Shown here in pieces: positions 8,020 to 16,537 of a DNA stretch of 25,823 nt. The stretch spans positions 1-25,823 of the forward strand of contig CAZSVQ010000010.1 in assembly GCA_964610345.1 (NCBI GenBank), in the 5' to 3' direction. How positions within the stretch are numbered: the first letter of the stretch is position 1; every line of letters starts with the position of its first letter. Both the position numbers and the translations under genes were made by a program. The notes under the pieces are model-generated. The model worked only from the letters and a program-made list of their open reading frames with translations. It did no database searches and was not told where the DNA came from. Source of the stretch: HK-STAS-PATE-36 sp964610345 (GTDB lineage: Bacteria > Patescibacteriota > Saccharimonadia > Saccharimonadales > JAGQNJ01).

Positions 8020-9236
8020 TGCCATACGTTTACGGAAGACAGCCAGTCAAACAATCAAAAAAACCCTTAAAAATCGGGGTAGTATTTTTGATAATTCTGA
8101 TAGTAATTATCGGTATTTGGTTTATTTTCGACAAAAAGTCGGATAAGAAATCACTAGAGGTAAATGCAAAAACAGTAAAAGCTGATCCAGACATAAAGTC
8201 GGTAGATGCAAAATATTTGTTCAGTGGCACCGTTGTGCCAGCACGTGCGGTTGAAAATGAAGCCAGAAAAAGTGATGGAACAATAGATTACGATCAGCCG
8301 TTTAGTAAATTAAATACCTTTAATCCAAGCCAATATGACGGTTGGGTAGTGGATCATGAATGTCCAGTTACCGATGCAAATATTCCATACCGTCAACAGG
8401 TCGAAAACACTGTTTTTAATTGTCGACCTGAGTTTTTAAACGCCATGAGTAAATATTTTACAGTGGTGAACTTTGCAAATAATCATGTTTATGATCAAGG
8501 TAAAGATAAGTTCCCGCAGATGCAACAATACGCCAAAGACTCTGGCATGCAGTTTTTAGGCAACCAAGACCCAAGTGCCAGCAAAGATGTGTGCGAAGTT
8601 ATGGCGATGAAGGTTAAGGTGAACAAAAAAGATGGCAGTAGCAAGGATGGTACTTTGCCAATTGCATTTTGCGCATGGCACTATTTTGAGCGCGAACCAT
8701 ACGATGGTGAATTTGAGGTTATGAACGAGTATGCAAAAATTATGCCGGTAGTAGGGTTGATGCAGGTGGGGGTTGAGTATGTACCATCAGCAGATGAACG
8801 TCAAAAATCTGTTAGTCGCAGTATCATCGATGGTGGGGCAGAGTTTGTTATTGGCAATAGCCCACATTGGGTTCAGAATACAGATGTGTACAATGATAAA
8901 TTAATTGTTTATTCAACTGGTAATTTTATTTTCGACCAGCTAGATGAAGAAACAAACCGTGGCGCCTCAATAGAGGCTAATATGACCGTTCCATACGATG
9001 ATAATCTGGCAAAATGGTTGGAGCTAGGAGTATCTTGCAAAGTGCACTATGATGATTGTTTGCAAAAAGCCCAGGATGCAAAGCTTGTAAAAATTTCACC
9101 GAAATTTACATTTGGGTTAGTTGCAAGTACCACTGGCTATAAAGAAATTACGCAAAAAGCTGATAGTGCAACCCAAAAAGCAGTTGAAGACCGAGCTAAT
9201 TGGCTCACTACCTTAAAAGAACTTGGTCAACAGTAA
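8019..9236 (+). CDS. CapA-family (poly-gamma-glutamate synthesis-like) membrane-anchored protein
   Basis: 405 residues. A cytoplasmic basic N-terminus is followed by one membrane helix (about 17-36, LKIGVVFLIILIVIIGIW) and an extracytoplasmic metallophosphoesterase-like CapA domain. The family blocks VVNFANNHVYDQG, DGGAEFVIGNSPHWVQ and KLIVYSTGNFIFDQ are present. The usual HWG-x-EY block appears as MQVGVEY, so a typical conserved histidine is missing. CapA relatives act in poly-gamma-glutamate capsule export or anchoring, but capBCD-type partners were not seen, so a capsule role is not supported by context. Translation is coupled to msrB. Confidence 0.8.
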   Translation: MPYVYGRQPVKQSKKPLKIGVVFLIILIVIIGIWFIFDKKSDKKSLEVNAKTVKADPDIKSVDAKYLFSGTVVPARAVENEARKSDGTIDYDQPFSKLNTFNPSQYDGWVVDHECPVTDANIPYRQQVENTVFNCRPEFLNAMSKYFTVVNFANNHVYDQGKDKFPQMQQYAKDSGMQFLGNQDPSASKDVCEVMAMKVKVNKKDGSSKDGTLPIAFCAWHYFEREPYDGEFEVMNEYAKIMPVVGLMQVGVEYVPSADERQKSVSRSIIDGGAEFVIGNSPHWVQNTDVYNDKLIVYSTGNFIFDQLDEETNRGASIEANMTVPYDDNLAKWLELGVSCKVHYDDCLQKAQDAKLVKISPKFTFGLVASTTGYKEITQKADSATQKAVEDRANWLTTLKELGQQ

Positions 9237-9261
9237 TTATGGTTATCTAAGCAAGTCACGT

Positions 9262-9267
9262 TATAAT
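9262..9267 (+). promoter_or_regulatory. -10 box for orn
   Basis: TATAAT 8 nt before the orn ATG with no Shine-Dalgarno; leaderless arrangement. Confidence 0.5.
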
Positions 9268-9275
9268 ACAATACA

Positions 9276-9845
9276 ATGATTGATAAACGTAAAAAACCAA
9301 CCAAACTGCTGTGGATGGATTTAGAAATGACTGGTCTTGACCCAAAAAAGGATGTAATTTTAGAAGTTGCAGCCGAGATAACAGATTTTGATTTTAAAAC
9401 AATGGCAACCTATGAGGCATGCATTAAACAGCCTAAAAACACCGTACTAACTAGAATGCAAGCCAACGCTTGGTGGCAAAATTACCCAGAAAACCGCGAT
9501 GAATTTGTTAATAATTTAGAAAAGGGCAAAGAATTAGCACAGGCAGAAAAGGAGTTGATTGCACTAATTGATGAATATTTTGGAACCGAGCCTGCCGTTT
9601 TGTCTGGAAACTCAATTTATAATGACCGCATGTTTATCAAGCAGTGGATGCCCGCGTTAGATTTAAAGATGCACTACCGTATGCTTGATGTAAGCGCTTG
9701 GAAGGTGTTGATGCAGGGCAAGTTTGGCAAAGAATATTCCAAACCAGAAGTTCACCGAGCTTTTGAGGATGCCCAAGGGTCAATTGCCGAACTGCAGTAT
9801 TACTTAGATTGGTTTAAAAAATATGATGGATCACAAGACGGTTGA
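9276..9845 (+). CDS. orn: Oligoribonuclease (DEDDh 3'-5' exonuclease)
   Basis: 189 residues, the usual Orn length. The four catalytic acids and the general base are present: D15 and E17 in MDLEMTGL, D117 in SIYNDRMF, H160 and D165 in HRAFEDAQGSIAEL. Orn degrades 2-5 nt RNAs, and diribonucleotides in particular, at the end of RNA turnover. The product ends with TGA and overlaps the start of the yjbR-like gene by about 23 nt, so the two are probably co-transcribed. The ATG is directly behind a TATAAT box. Confidence 0.95.
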   Translation: MIDKRKKPTKLLWMDLEMTGLDPKKDVILEVAAEITDFDFKTMATYEACIKQPKNTVLTRMQANAWWQNYPENRDEFVNNLEKGKELAQAEKELIALIDEYFGTEPAVLSGNSIYNDRMFIKQWMPALDLKMHYRMLDVSAWKVLMQGKFGKEYSKPEVHRAFEDAQGSIAELQYYLDWFKKYDGSQDG

Positions 9846-10203
9846 GCATTATTTACTCAGTATGCCGAATGCCCGGTTAGATTATCCATTTGGCAAAGAG
9901 GCAGCCGTTTACAAGGTTGGAGGTTTCGGCACAGAGTCTTTGCCTACTAAAGGGCATGACAAAATGTTTGCGATAATTGCCGAGGGCTCAAATCCGGTTC
10001 GGATTAGTTTAAAGTGCGACCCACAACTGTCGTTACTGTTGCGCGATAAGTATGAATCAGTAATGCCAGGTTATCACCTTAATAAAAAACACTGGAATAC
10101 AATTATTTTAAGTGGTCAGCTCCCGTGGGAAGAAATTCAAGGATTTATTAGGCATAGTTATAATTTGGTGGTTGGTGAAAAATCTGATCTGCCTAAGATT
10201 TAG
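9823..10203 (+). CDS. MmcQ/YjbR family protein
   Basis: 126 residues (125 if the second of two tandem ATGs is used). The YjbR pattern is visible: LLSMPNARLDYPFG near the N-terminus, KMFAIIAEGSNPVRISLKCD in the middle, and GYHLNKKHWNTIIL toward the end. The family has a CyaY-like fold and is often described as DNA-binding, without a firm function. It overlaps the 3' end of orn. Its stop lies inside the end of the convergent gene at 10193-10681, an 11-bp tail-to-tail overlap without a terminator. Confidence 0.88.
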   Translation: MMDHKTVEHYLLSMPNARLDYPFGKEAAVYKVGGFGTESLPTKGHDKMFAIIAEGSNPVRISLKCDPQLSLLLRDKYESVMPGYHLNKKHWNTIILSGQLPWEEIQGFIRHSYNLVVGEKSDLPKI

Positions 10204-10681
10204 CTAGCGGGTCGTCAGGGCTCCATTCTTTTACTTCAGGTGTTGGCTCGGTTTCAAGAGCCTGTGCTATCTTTTGGAAGGCAATGTTTTCTGCCGGAGA
10301 TATCTGTATGCGCGCCGTTGCGGTATCATGCGCTAACTTAAGTATTAAATTTTTAAAAAGCATAGCAGAATTTGGGTCAAGTTTTTTAATTGAAGCAACT
10401 GAATTAGTTATTGAATGTAAAACAATCGTTTCTTGTCCCTCGGCAGAATCGTCCGCATAATCTGGAATAGGTGATTTATAATCATCAAATTCGGCTAGTT
10501 CTTTTAAAAAGTTAGACCCCTTATCTTGGATGTAGTCCTCTAAAGTTTTTTTAGCGACTAATCGGTCTTTAATGTCGCCATAAAAGTGAGGGCTAACTAA
10601 AGTCATATATTGAATAGTGCCAATAATAGCAGTTTGCATTTCTTGCCACTGAGGAGTAGTAAAATCGTTTCTGCCAATCAT
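10193..10681 (-). CDS. Hypothetical protein, coupled to a membrane-anchored protein gene
   Basis: 162 residues, not recognised. No membrane helix or signal peptide is apparent; it looks mainly helical and acidic toward the C-terminus (EPTPEVKEWSPDDPL). The start overlaps the upstream gene's stop as ATGA, so translation is coupled and the products probably act together. The 3' end overlaps the yjbR-like gene on the other strand by 11 bp. Codon use resembles its neighbours. Confidence 0.75.
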   Translation of the reverse strand: MIGRNDFTTPQWQEMQTAIIGTIQYMTLVSPHFYGDIKDRLVAKKTLEDYIQDKGSNFLKELAEFDDYKSPIPDYADDSAEGQETIVLHSITNSVASIKKLDPNSAMLFKNLILKLAHDTATARIQISPAENIAFQKIAQALETEPTPEVKEWSPDDPLAKS

Positions 10682-11325
10682 GGAATGTTCGACGGGTTGT
10701 CTTTTAAAATTAAAGTTACATTTTCATAACTCTTATTAACCACATCTTTACCTTTGGTTCCAACGCTGTTATACGAGCTTTTAAGTGACGCCTGATACTC
10801 AGTTAACTCTTCTAACATTATTTGTGTAAACACTTCATCAAAGCGGCCATTACTTGAGGCTGCAGCGAGCTCGGCATCGGTTTTTTTATTGGTTAGAAGT
10901 TTTAATTCTTTAGGCTTAACTTTCCTTTTTTGTTTAGCAAGGTAAGCAACCATACTGTTTTGGTCGGTTGTTACAGTCAAGTTGACGGTCGTAGCTAATT
11001 TTTTTGTTTTTTCCCCACCAGCTTTTTTGGCACCTTCTTCAGATACTCTAACAATCTCATTTTGTTGCTGAGCAATTTTAACTAGCGCTTCGGTTGTGCT
11101 GTCGCCACCACTAAACAAACTTATAATAACAACCAATAGAATTATAACGATAGTTGTGACACCAAGCCCAATTACTATCATTTTTACTTTAGGTCCACCA
11201 GGTATCAAGCTTGGCTTTTGAGGTTTGCCGGGGTTCATAATAAAGTCAAACTGGCTAGAATCAAACTGCCCGTTTGGCGGAATTTGGGGATTTGGGGTGG
11301 GCGGTGGAATATTATTTGGATCCAT
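10678..11325 (-). CDS. Hypothetical membrane-anchored protein with proline-rich N-terminus
   Basis: 215 residues, not recognised. A cytoplasmic Pro/Asn-rich tail (PPPTPNPQIPPNG) of about 47 residues precedes one membrane helix (about 48-70, VKMIVIGLGVTTIVIILLVV). The extracytoplasmic part of about 140 residues is Lys/Thr-rich and probably helical. The stop overlaps the next gene by 4 nt (ATGA). A TGG-TATTAT sequence 9 nt before the ATG suggests its own leaderless promoter. It may be an envelope-associated partner of the soluble protein encoded next. Confidence 0.75.
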   Translation of the reverse strand: MDPNNIPPPTPNPQIPPNGQFDSSQFDFIMNPGKPQKPSLIPGGPKVKMIVIGLGVTTIVIILLVVIISLFSGGDSTTEALVKIAQQQNEIVRVSEEGAKKAGGEKTKKLATTVNLTVTTDQNSMVAYLAKQKRKVKPKELKLLTNKKTDAELAAASSNGRFDEVFTQIMLEELTEYQASLKSSYNSVGTKGKDVVNKSYENVTLILKDNPSNIP

Positions 11326-11334
11326 ATTTATTTA

Positions 11335-11340
11335 ATAATA
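11335..11340 (-). promoter_or_regulatory. Extended -10 box upstream of the proline-rich membrane protein gene
   Basis: TGG-TATTAT on the minus strand, 9 nt before the ATG at 11325, without a Shine-Dalgarno. Confidence 0.4.
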
Positions 11341-11388
11341 CCAAAGCTTAAGAAGTATCACCAATTCTATAAATACAATTGAGTGATT

Positions 11389-12492
11389 TTAATAGTATCC
11401 CGGCATTTCCTCGTAACTCTTATCATTTGATTTGCTAACCCTAGTTAATCCGGTGCCATCAAGTTTAATTCTATAAATAGCATTCCACGTTTCAAGAATG
11501 TAAGATTCGCGCTTAGAGAATATAAAATATTGGCCGTCAGGAGAAAACGTACCGTTTGCGTTAACTCCACCGTCGGAAATTAACACTTGTGGGACTAAAG
11601 GTATCACAGATGCATCTGCTTTATAAAGATCTGCTTGACACCAAAGGCAGTTGAATCTTAACCAAACGTACGTTTTTCCGTCAGGAGATAAATAAGGGTC
11701 AAAGTTTAAATCAGTGTCATTAGTTAAGCGGGTTTCTGCGCGGGAAGGGATGTCAAGTTTATAAACATCTTGATTACCACACACTACAAGGCAATTCCAT
11801 TGTCTGATGTATACAATAGTGTTGTCATTTGGCCATGATGGGTCAATAGCACTTGCATCTTGACCTTCAATTTTTATCTTTTCTGTTAATTGAATAGGGT
11901 TGGTGCCGTCCTCATCGATAATTGCTATTTGGTTGGAGAAATTATTTAAACCAACTAATTGGACTATTTTTGTAGAATCAGGCGACCATTCTCCGTGTCC
12001 AAAATGCTTCCAATTATGTTGCCCAGGAGTGAGTACTTCATGTTGGTTGCTACCATCAGCATTCATTACCCAGAGTCTATTTGTTGCTGGGTCGTTAACT
12101 CCAACACCTTTGCCTTGTTTGTAAAATAAAACTTTTGTGCCATCTGGGCTTGGTCTTGCCCAATGAATCTCATGGTCTGGGTCGTTTGTGAGGCGGGTTG
12201 CTTCACTCCCATCTGTTTTCATGCGCCAGATTTGAGCGGTCTCTGTTCCTGAATTTGTAGTATATAATATAAATTGACCACGATCACCCCCGAATTTAAT
12301 ATATGAATTGTTTGATGCAGTTGCGTCTCCATTTATAATTTGCAAATTATTGCTTGTTTGACCTTGCTCGGGCTCAACACTAACACTAAAAGTAGCGGCA
12401 TGAGATACTAAAAGTGTTAATAAGCCAATAAAACCTGCAGATAGAATTATTATCTTCTTATTTTTTATGATTTTTGTAAATCCATGCAACAT
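11389..12492 (-). CDS. Secreted TolB/WD40-like beta-propeller protein
   Basis: 367 residues from the ATG at 12492. A TTG 30 nt further upstream is in frame but a poor start. A basic N-region (KIIKNKK) plus hydrophobic stretch (IIILSAGFIGLLTLLVS) ending in HAA forms a signal peptide or anchor at about residues 1-33. PD40-like repeats follow: DGSEATRLTNDPDHEIHWARP, DGSNQHEVLTPG with WSPDSTKIV, DGTNPIQLTEK, AETRLTNDTDLNFDP with LSPDGKTYVW, FSPDGQYFIFSK, and LDGTGLTRVSKS. Such propellers bind proteins or glycans outside the membrane; without Tol/Pal partners this is not a true TolB. An extended -10 (TGT-TAAAAT) lies 13 nt upstream. Confidence 0.85.
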   Translation of the reverse strand: MLHGFTKIIKNKKIIILSAGFIGLLTLLVSHAATFSVSVEPEQGQTSNNLQIINGDATASNNSYIKFGGDRGQFILYTTNSGTETAQIWRMKTDGSEATRLTNDPDHEIHWARPSPDGTKVLFYKQGKGVGVNDPATNRLWVMNADGSNQHEVLTPGQHNWKHFGHGEWSPDSTKIVQLVGLNNFSNQIAIIDEDGTNPIQLTEKIKIEGQDASAIDPSWPNDNTIVYIRQWNCLVVCGNQDVYKLDIPSRAETRLTNDTDLNFDPYLSPDGKTYVWLRFNCLWCQADLYKADASVIPLVPQVLISDGGVNANGTFSPDGQYFIFSKRESYILETWNAIYRIKLDGTGLTRVSKSNDKSYEEMPGYY

Positions 12493-12560
12493 AACCTTTA
12501 TAAGTATTTTAACATGTATCAATTACATCTGTTTACATGGCGTAAATAGTCATTAGCGTC

Positions 12561-12589
12561 TTGACAAATTAAGATGCTTGTGCTAATAT
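12561..12589 (+). promoter_or_regulatory. Strong sigma-70-type promoter
   Basis: TTGACA (12561-12566), 17-bp spacer ending in TGC, then TAATAT (12584-12589). This is a consensus -35 with an extended -10. The start codon at 12630 implies a leader of about 34 nt with an AAAGGAT Shine-Dalgarno. The promoter upstream of 18626 has the same boxes and spacing. Confidence 0.8.
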
Positions 12590-12629
12590 AAGAGAGTTAA
12601 AAAATAAAACAAAAAAGGATTCTAGCAAA

Positions 12630-12806
12630 ATGGCAAAAATTAAAATTAACGATAATTCTAGTACTGATGACGTAGTTTCGCCTACGCAAAATCAGATGGA
12701 TTTATGGGTTGAGGCTGAACTTGCCGAGGCAACAGAAGACCAAATGTTGGTAGACGAAACCCCAACAACACTGTTTAGTGAATCCATCAACGAGTCAATC
12801 GACTAA
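12630..12806 (+). CDS. Hypothetical acidic small protein (58 aa)
   Basis: A 58-residue product from the ATG at 12630, behind a strong promoter and an AAAGGAT ribosome-binding site. The first residues (MAKIKINDNS) are basic-polar. The rest is acidic and low in hydrophobics (LWVEAELAEATEDQM, ending ESINESID), probably unstructured or a single helix. Not recognised. It ends 13 nt before the next ATG, so both genes are read from the same promoter. Strong expression signals for such a small unknown protein are notable. Confidence 0.7.
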   Translation: MAKIKINDNSSTDDVVSPTQNQMDLWVEAELAEATEDQMLVDETPTTLFSESINESID

Positions 12807-12819
12807 GAAGAATATTGGC

Positions 12820-13425
12820 ATGAGTGAACAATTCCCAAATACTGAATCACAAGGAAATCTAGCTATCAAGCAACAGCTGGAAACAGAAGTTCCTGGCAAT
12901 CGTGCTGTGTATCAATCGGAAGATGGTGATACAACTTATGTTTTTAGCACTGAGCAAACTTTAAAACTTTCAAGCCATTCTGAAAAACAATTCAGGAGTA
13001 GAAATCAGGTCTCTAATGAAGTAGCTAACGACAACTCAATTAAAGGTGCTAATATAACTATTGATGAGACTAGTGAACACACAAAGGGAAGTATAATACC
13101 CCCAAAATTTCCTAAAACTGAAATTGTCCAAACGACTACTACGGCTCAAGTAGTTGATATTCATGGTGGGCCAGGCGATTCTGGCTTAATGGATATCGCA
13201 AGAAGAACTAAAACAGATGAGAGTCGCAATTTTGATGATACTTCAAAAGTGAAGCATACGGTTTCGGCTGTTAAGACTACTTCACATGCACCACGTGGTA
13301 GCGAGGGGCAAGTGTATCATGTTAAATTTAAGGACCCTGTAAAAGCCGAACGGTATGGCGACTTGATTAAACAATTGGCCGCAAAACGTGTAGGTCGTGC
13401 AAAAGACAACTTGGGCACACAATAA
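12820..13425 (+). CDS. Hypothetical protein, second gene of a strong-promoter pair
   Basis: 201 residues from the ATG at 12820, preceded by AAGAAG; an in-frame GTG at 12778 would overlap the preceding gene and is less likely. Not recognised. The protein is polar and Ser/Thr/Lys-rich without membrane helices. It has a central TTTTAQVVDIHGGPGDSGL segment and a basic C-terminal part (KAERYGDLIKQLAAKRVGRA) that could be a small helical domain. It looks largely disordered. The 129 nt before dnaG hold only A+T-rich imperfect palindromes and the dnaG promoter. Confidence 0.75.
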   Translation: MSEQFPNTESQGNLAIKQQLETEVPGNRAVYQSEDGDTTYVFSTEQTLKLSSHSEKQFRSRNQVSNEVANDNSIKGANITIDETSEHTKGSIIPPKFPKTEIVQTTTTAQVVDIHGGPGDSGLMDIARRTKTDESRNFDDTSKVKHTVSAVKTTSHAPRGSEGQVYHVKFKDPVKAERYGDLIKQLAAKRVGRAKDNLGTQ

Positions 13426-13540
13426 ATATTTAGAGATATTTAACAGAAACTACATAACGCCCAACCCCTAACCTATAAAAGCGGATATTATGCTAGGTAT
13501 GTTGTTAAGATGGTTGTGCTGGCTAATAACATCTAAAGTG

Positions 13541-13546
13541 TATATT
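13541..13546 (+). promoter_or_regulatory. -10 box for dnaG-rpoD
   Basis: TATATT 8 nt before the dnaG GTG, no Shine-Dalgarno; leaderless arrangement with a GTG start. Confidence 0.45.
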
Positions 13547-13554
13547 CTATTATT

Positions 13555-15327
13555 GTGGATGCGGTTGATGAAATAAAGCAAAGATTAGCGATTGAAGATG
13601 TTATTGGTGAGTACGTTGAGCTTAAGCGTGCTGGCCGTAATTTTCGGGGGCTTAGCCCTTTTGGGGCAGAAAAAACTCCAAGTTTTATGGTTAGCCCCGA
13701 AAAGCAGATTTGGCATGATTTTTCATCTGGTAAAGGGGGTAATATTTTTAGTTTTGTAATGGAGATGGAGGGGCTAGATTTTAAAGGAGCCTTGGAACAT
13801 TTATCTCGCAAAGCAGGTGTAGATCTTGCGCAATACCGCAGTAGTAACTATGCCAAAAATGCTCAAATTAAAGAACGGTTATATTCGGCATTAGAGCTTG
13901 CTAGTAAGTATTATCAGCTACAGCTAAAGGGCAATAAAGATGTGTTGGAGTACGTATTGAAAGAGCGTGCCATAACTAAAGATACGGTTGTAGAATTTAA
14001 AATTGGTTACGCACCTGCAGGCGGGCAGGCTTTGAGCCAGTTTTTGTTAAAAAAAGGTTTTACAGTGGATGAGGTTAAAAAGGCAGGCCTTGGTAATATA
14101 TTTAACGGTAACTTGCGAGATATGTTCCGCGAACGGATGATGATTGCACTGATGGATTCCCAAGGGCGAGTAATTGGTTTTACGGCGCGCATTTTAAATG
14201 ACGACCCAAACGCTCCAAAGTATATCAACACGCCCCAAACACTATTGTATGATAAAAGCCGGCATGTATTTGGCTTGCATTTAGCTAAAGATGCCATTAG
14301 GAAAAGTGATTTTGCGGTGGTGGTAGAGGGCAATATGGATGTAATTGCTAGCCACCAGGCTGGGGTTAAAAATGTTGTCGCAACTGCCGGAACAGCCATG
14401 ACCACGGGGCATTTAAAAGAGATTAGCCGATTTGCAAGCGATATTAGACTAAGTTTTGACCAAGATAAAGCTGGCCAAAACGCAACCGAGCGTACAGTAA
14501 TTTTGGTGACTAGTATGGATATTAAATTAGGTGTAATCACTATCCCGAGTGGCAAAGATCCAGACGAGCTTATTAAAGCCGATAAAACTGTCTGGCAAAA
14601 AGTTGTTCAAAAATCTGAGTATGCGTTTGATTGGTTAGTTGAATTCTACGCCCGTGACATTGACTTTACTAGTGGCGCTGACAAAAAAGCGTATGCCAAC
14701 AGAATAGTACCTGTTATAAACAAAATAAATAACCCAGTTGAACAAGAGCATTATCAGGTCGTTGTTGCCGAAAAGTTGGGGGTGAGCCCAGGTGCTATTA
14801 GCAAACAGTCTACACCAGCAGAAACTAAGCGTTACAAAACGCCAAATGGCTTGCAGCAAGTTAGCAGGGTAGATGCCGATACTGCCAAAACTGAAAATCA
14901 ATACCTAAGTTTATTGTTAATGCAACCAAGTTTGCGTTTATATATGGATATTGCAAAACCAACAATGTTGCACGGTAGTGCCTCAGAAATGTTTGAATTT
15001 ATTGCTCAAAACAGTAAAGACAAAGCCAAAGACTTACTCGAAAATGCTAAAAGCGTGCAAAACTTGAGTGATTATGGTAAAGTAATTTCATTACTGTATG
15101 AGGAACTCTATGCCAACCTCGAGTTTATAGAGCTTGAATATGAAGCCGCTCGACTGCAGGTGCGTGTTATAGAACATTTTGTAAAACAACAAAAGTCAAA
15201 AATCACTGCAAATTTGAAGCAAGAAACATCGCAAGATGAGGTGACAAAATTATTGCAGGATGCCAAAAAACTCGACCAATTATTAAAGTTAGCAAAGGAG
15301 ACTCTGCGTGGGGAACGACAAGGATAA
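13555..15327 (+). CDS. dnaG: DNA primase lacking the zinc ligands of its N-terminal domain
   Basis: 590 residues from a GTG start. The order is the N-terminal zinc-binding-type domain (1-95), the TOPRIM catalytic core with VVEGNMDVIASHQAGVKNVV, GTAMT and LSFDQDKAGQNA, then a C-terminal helicase-interaction region. DnaG makes RNA primers for Okazaki fragments. The oddity is in the first domain. The family pattern CPFH...CFGC is here SPFG (34-37) and DFSS (55-58), so all four zinc ligands are replaced, while the surrounding frame (EKTPSFMVSPEKQIWHDF, GKGGNIFSF) is conserved. The fold is probably kept without zinc. The 3' end overlaps rpoD by 20 nt. Confidence 0.95.
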   Translation: MDAVDEIKQRLAIEDVIGEYVELKRAGRNFRGLSPFGAEKTPSFMVSPEKQIWHDFSSGKGGNIFSFVMEMEGLDFKGALEHLSRKAGVDLAQYRSSNYAKNAQIKERLYSALELASKYYQLQLKGNKDVLEYVLKERAITKDTVVEFKIGYAPAGGQALSQFLLKKGFTVDEVKKAGLGNIFNGNLRDMFRERMMIALMDSQGRVIGFTARILNDDPNAPKYINTPQTLLYDKSRHVFGLHLAKDAIRKSDFAVVVEGNMDVIASHQAGVKNVVATAGTAMTTGHLKEISRFASDIRLSFDQDKAGQNATERTVILVTSMDIKLGVITIPSGKDPDELIKADKTVWQKVVQKSEYAFDWLVEFYARDIDFTSGADKKAYANRIVPVINKINNPVEQEHYQVVVAEKLGVSPGAISKQSTPAETKRYKTPNGLQQVSRVDADTAKTENQYLSLLLMQPSLRLYMDIAKPTMLHGSASEMFEFIAQNSKDKAKDLLENAKSVQNLSDYGKVISLLYEELYANLEFIELEYEAARLQVRVIEHFVKQQKSKITANLKQETSQDEVTKLLQDAKKLDQLLKLAKETLRGERQG

Positions 15328-16537
15328 AAAAGCATTAGAAACTGCCAAACAAAAACTTTTTGAAAAAGCTAAAAAAGATGGCAAGATTGAACAACGAGAA
15401 ATTTTTAAACAAATTCCAGATACGCCAGAAAACCTCGATTTATTAGAAAAATTACATACTGAGTTAAATGATGCTGGAATTGCGGTTATCGAAGCCACAG
15501 AACCAAATGCCGAAGATTTTTCTGATGAGTGGGTGGCTGAAGAAGAAGAGGTGGTTGTTGAAGAGCAAATTTATGTTGATGATGTTGCTGATGACTCGGT
15601 TCGTTTGTATTTGCGAGAAATCGGCAAAATTCCACTTCTAAAACCTGCTGAAGAGTTGGAGCTAGCCTATAAAATTGTAGAAAACAAGCCTAAGCTTGTA
15701 AAAATTGATACTAAGTTAGAATCTTTTGAGGATGAAAATGGGCAAGTTAAAAATTTAACTAAACAACAACAAGCAGAATACCATGAGCTTGAAGTTAAGG
15801 CTCGGCGCTTAAGCCGGCCAAAAGATAAGATGGCAGAGGCTAACATGCGCTTGGTGGTATCTATTGCTAAGCGCTATGTTGGGCGTGGGCTTGATTTGCT
15901 TGACTTGATTCAAGAAGGTAACACTGGCTTGCTCCGGGCAGTTGAAAAGTTTGACCCTGACAAGGGTTTTAAGTTTAGTACTTATGCTACTTGGTGGATT
16001 CGACAAGCGATTACTCGCGCCATTGCTGACCAAGCGAGGACTATTCGTATCCCAGTGCACATGGTAGAAACAATCAACAAATTATTGCGTACTCAAAGGC
16101 GACTAACTCAAGAACTCAACCGTGAGCCAACTAATGAAGAAATTGGCAAGGCCATGGAACTCGATGTTGATAAAGTCGAGCACATCATGAAGATTAAACA
16201 AGATATTAGCTCGCTTGATGCTAGTGTGCGCGATGATGAAGAAGATAGTGTTTTGGGTGATTTTATTGAGGATGAAGACACAATTAGCCCAGAAGACTCA
16301 GCGACCAACCAGCTACTTAAAGAACATGTCAAAGACATGCTTGGAGCGCTAAGTGAGCGTGAGCAAAAGATTTTAAAACTACGTTTTGGGCTAGAAGATG
16401 GCCGTTCTCATACACTAGAAGAAGTTGGCCAAGAATTTAACGTTACCCGTGAACGAATTCGCCAAATTGAGGCCAAGGCCCTAGCTAAACTACGCAAGCA
16501 TAAAGACAGCAAAAAATTACACGACTATATTAAATGA
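15308..16537 (+). CDS. rpoD: Primary RNA polymerase sigma factor (sigma-70)
   Basis: 409 residues from a GTG at 15308, behind AAAGGAG with 7-nt spacing and overlapping the dnaG end. A short acidic region resembling 1.1 (to about 90) is followed by region 1.2 (DDSVRLYLREIGKIPLL), a small insert (about 125-165), region 2 (NMRLVVSIAKRYVGRGLDLLDLIQEG, then STYATWWIRQAITRAI, which reads the -10 box), region 3, and region 4.2 with the helix-turn-helix ending TRERIRQIEAKALAKLR. The conserved region 2.4 fits the TATAAT/TATACT boxes seen across this window. dnaG-rpoD adjacency is a widespread bacterial arrangement. Confidence 0.97.
   Translation: MGNDKDKKALETAKQKLFEKAKKDGKIEQREIFKQIPDTPENLDLLEKLHTELNDAGIAVIEATEPNAEDFSDEWVAEEEEVVVEEQIYVDDVADDSVRLYLREIGKIPLLKPAEELELAYKIVENKPKLVKIDTKLESFEDENGQVKNLTKQQQAEYHELEVKARRLSRPKDKMAEANMRLVVSIAKRYVGRGLDLLDLIQEGNTGLLRAVEKFDPDKGFKFSTYATWWIRQAITRAIADQARTIRIPVHMVETINKLLRTQRRLTQELNREPTNEEIGKAMELDVDKVEHIMKIKQDISSLDASVRDDEEDSVLGDFIEDEDTISPEDSATNQLLKEHVKDMLGALSEREQKILKLRFGLEDGRSHTLEEVGQEFNVTRERIRQIEAKALAKLRKHKDSKKLHDYIK

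Noticed and set aside
12493..12522. TTG start 10 codons upstream for the TolB-like protein
   Set aside because: It would put the start upstream of the probable -10 box and lengthen the signal-peptide N-region; the ATG at 12492 is better.
13434..13454. AAATAT...ATATTT hairpin after the 201-aa gene as terminator
   Set aside because: All A+T stem, weak, and no T-run; expected often by chance in this composition.
14007..14555. 182-codon antisense frame inside dnaG
   Set aside because: Shadow of the strongly conserved dnaG TOPRIM coding frame; no independent signals.
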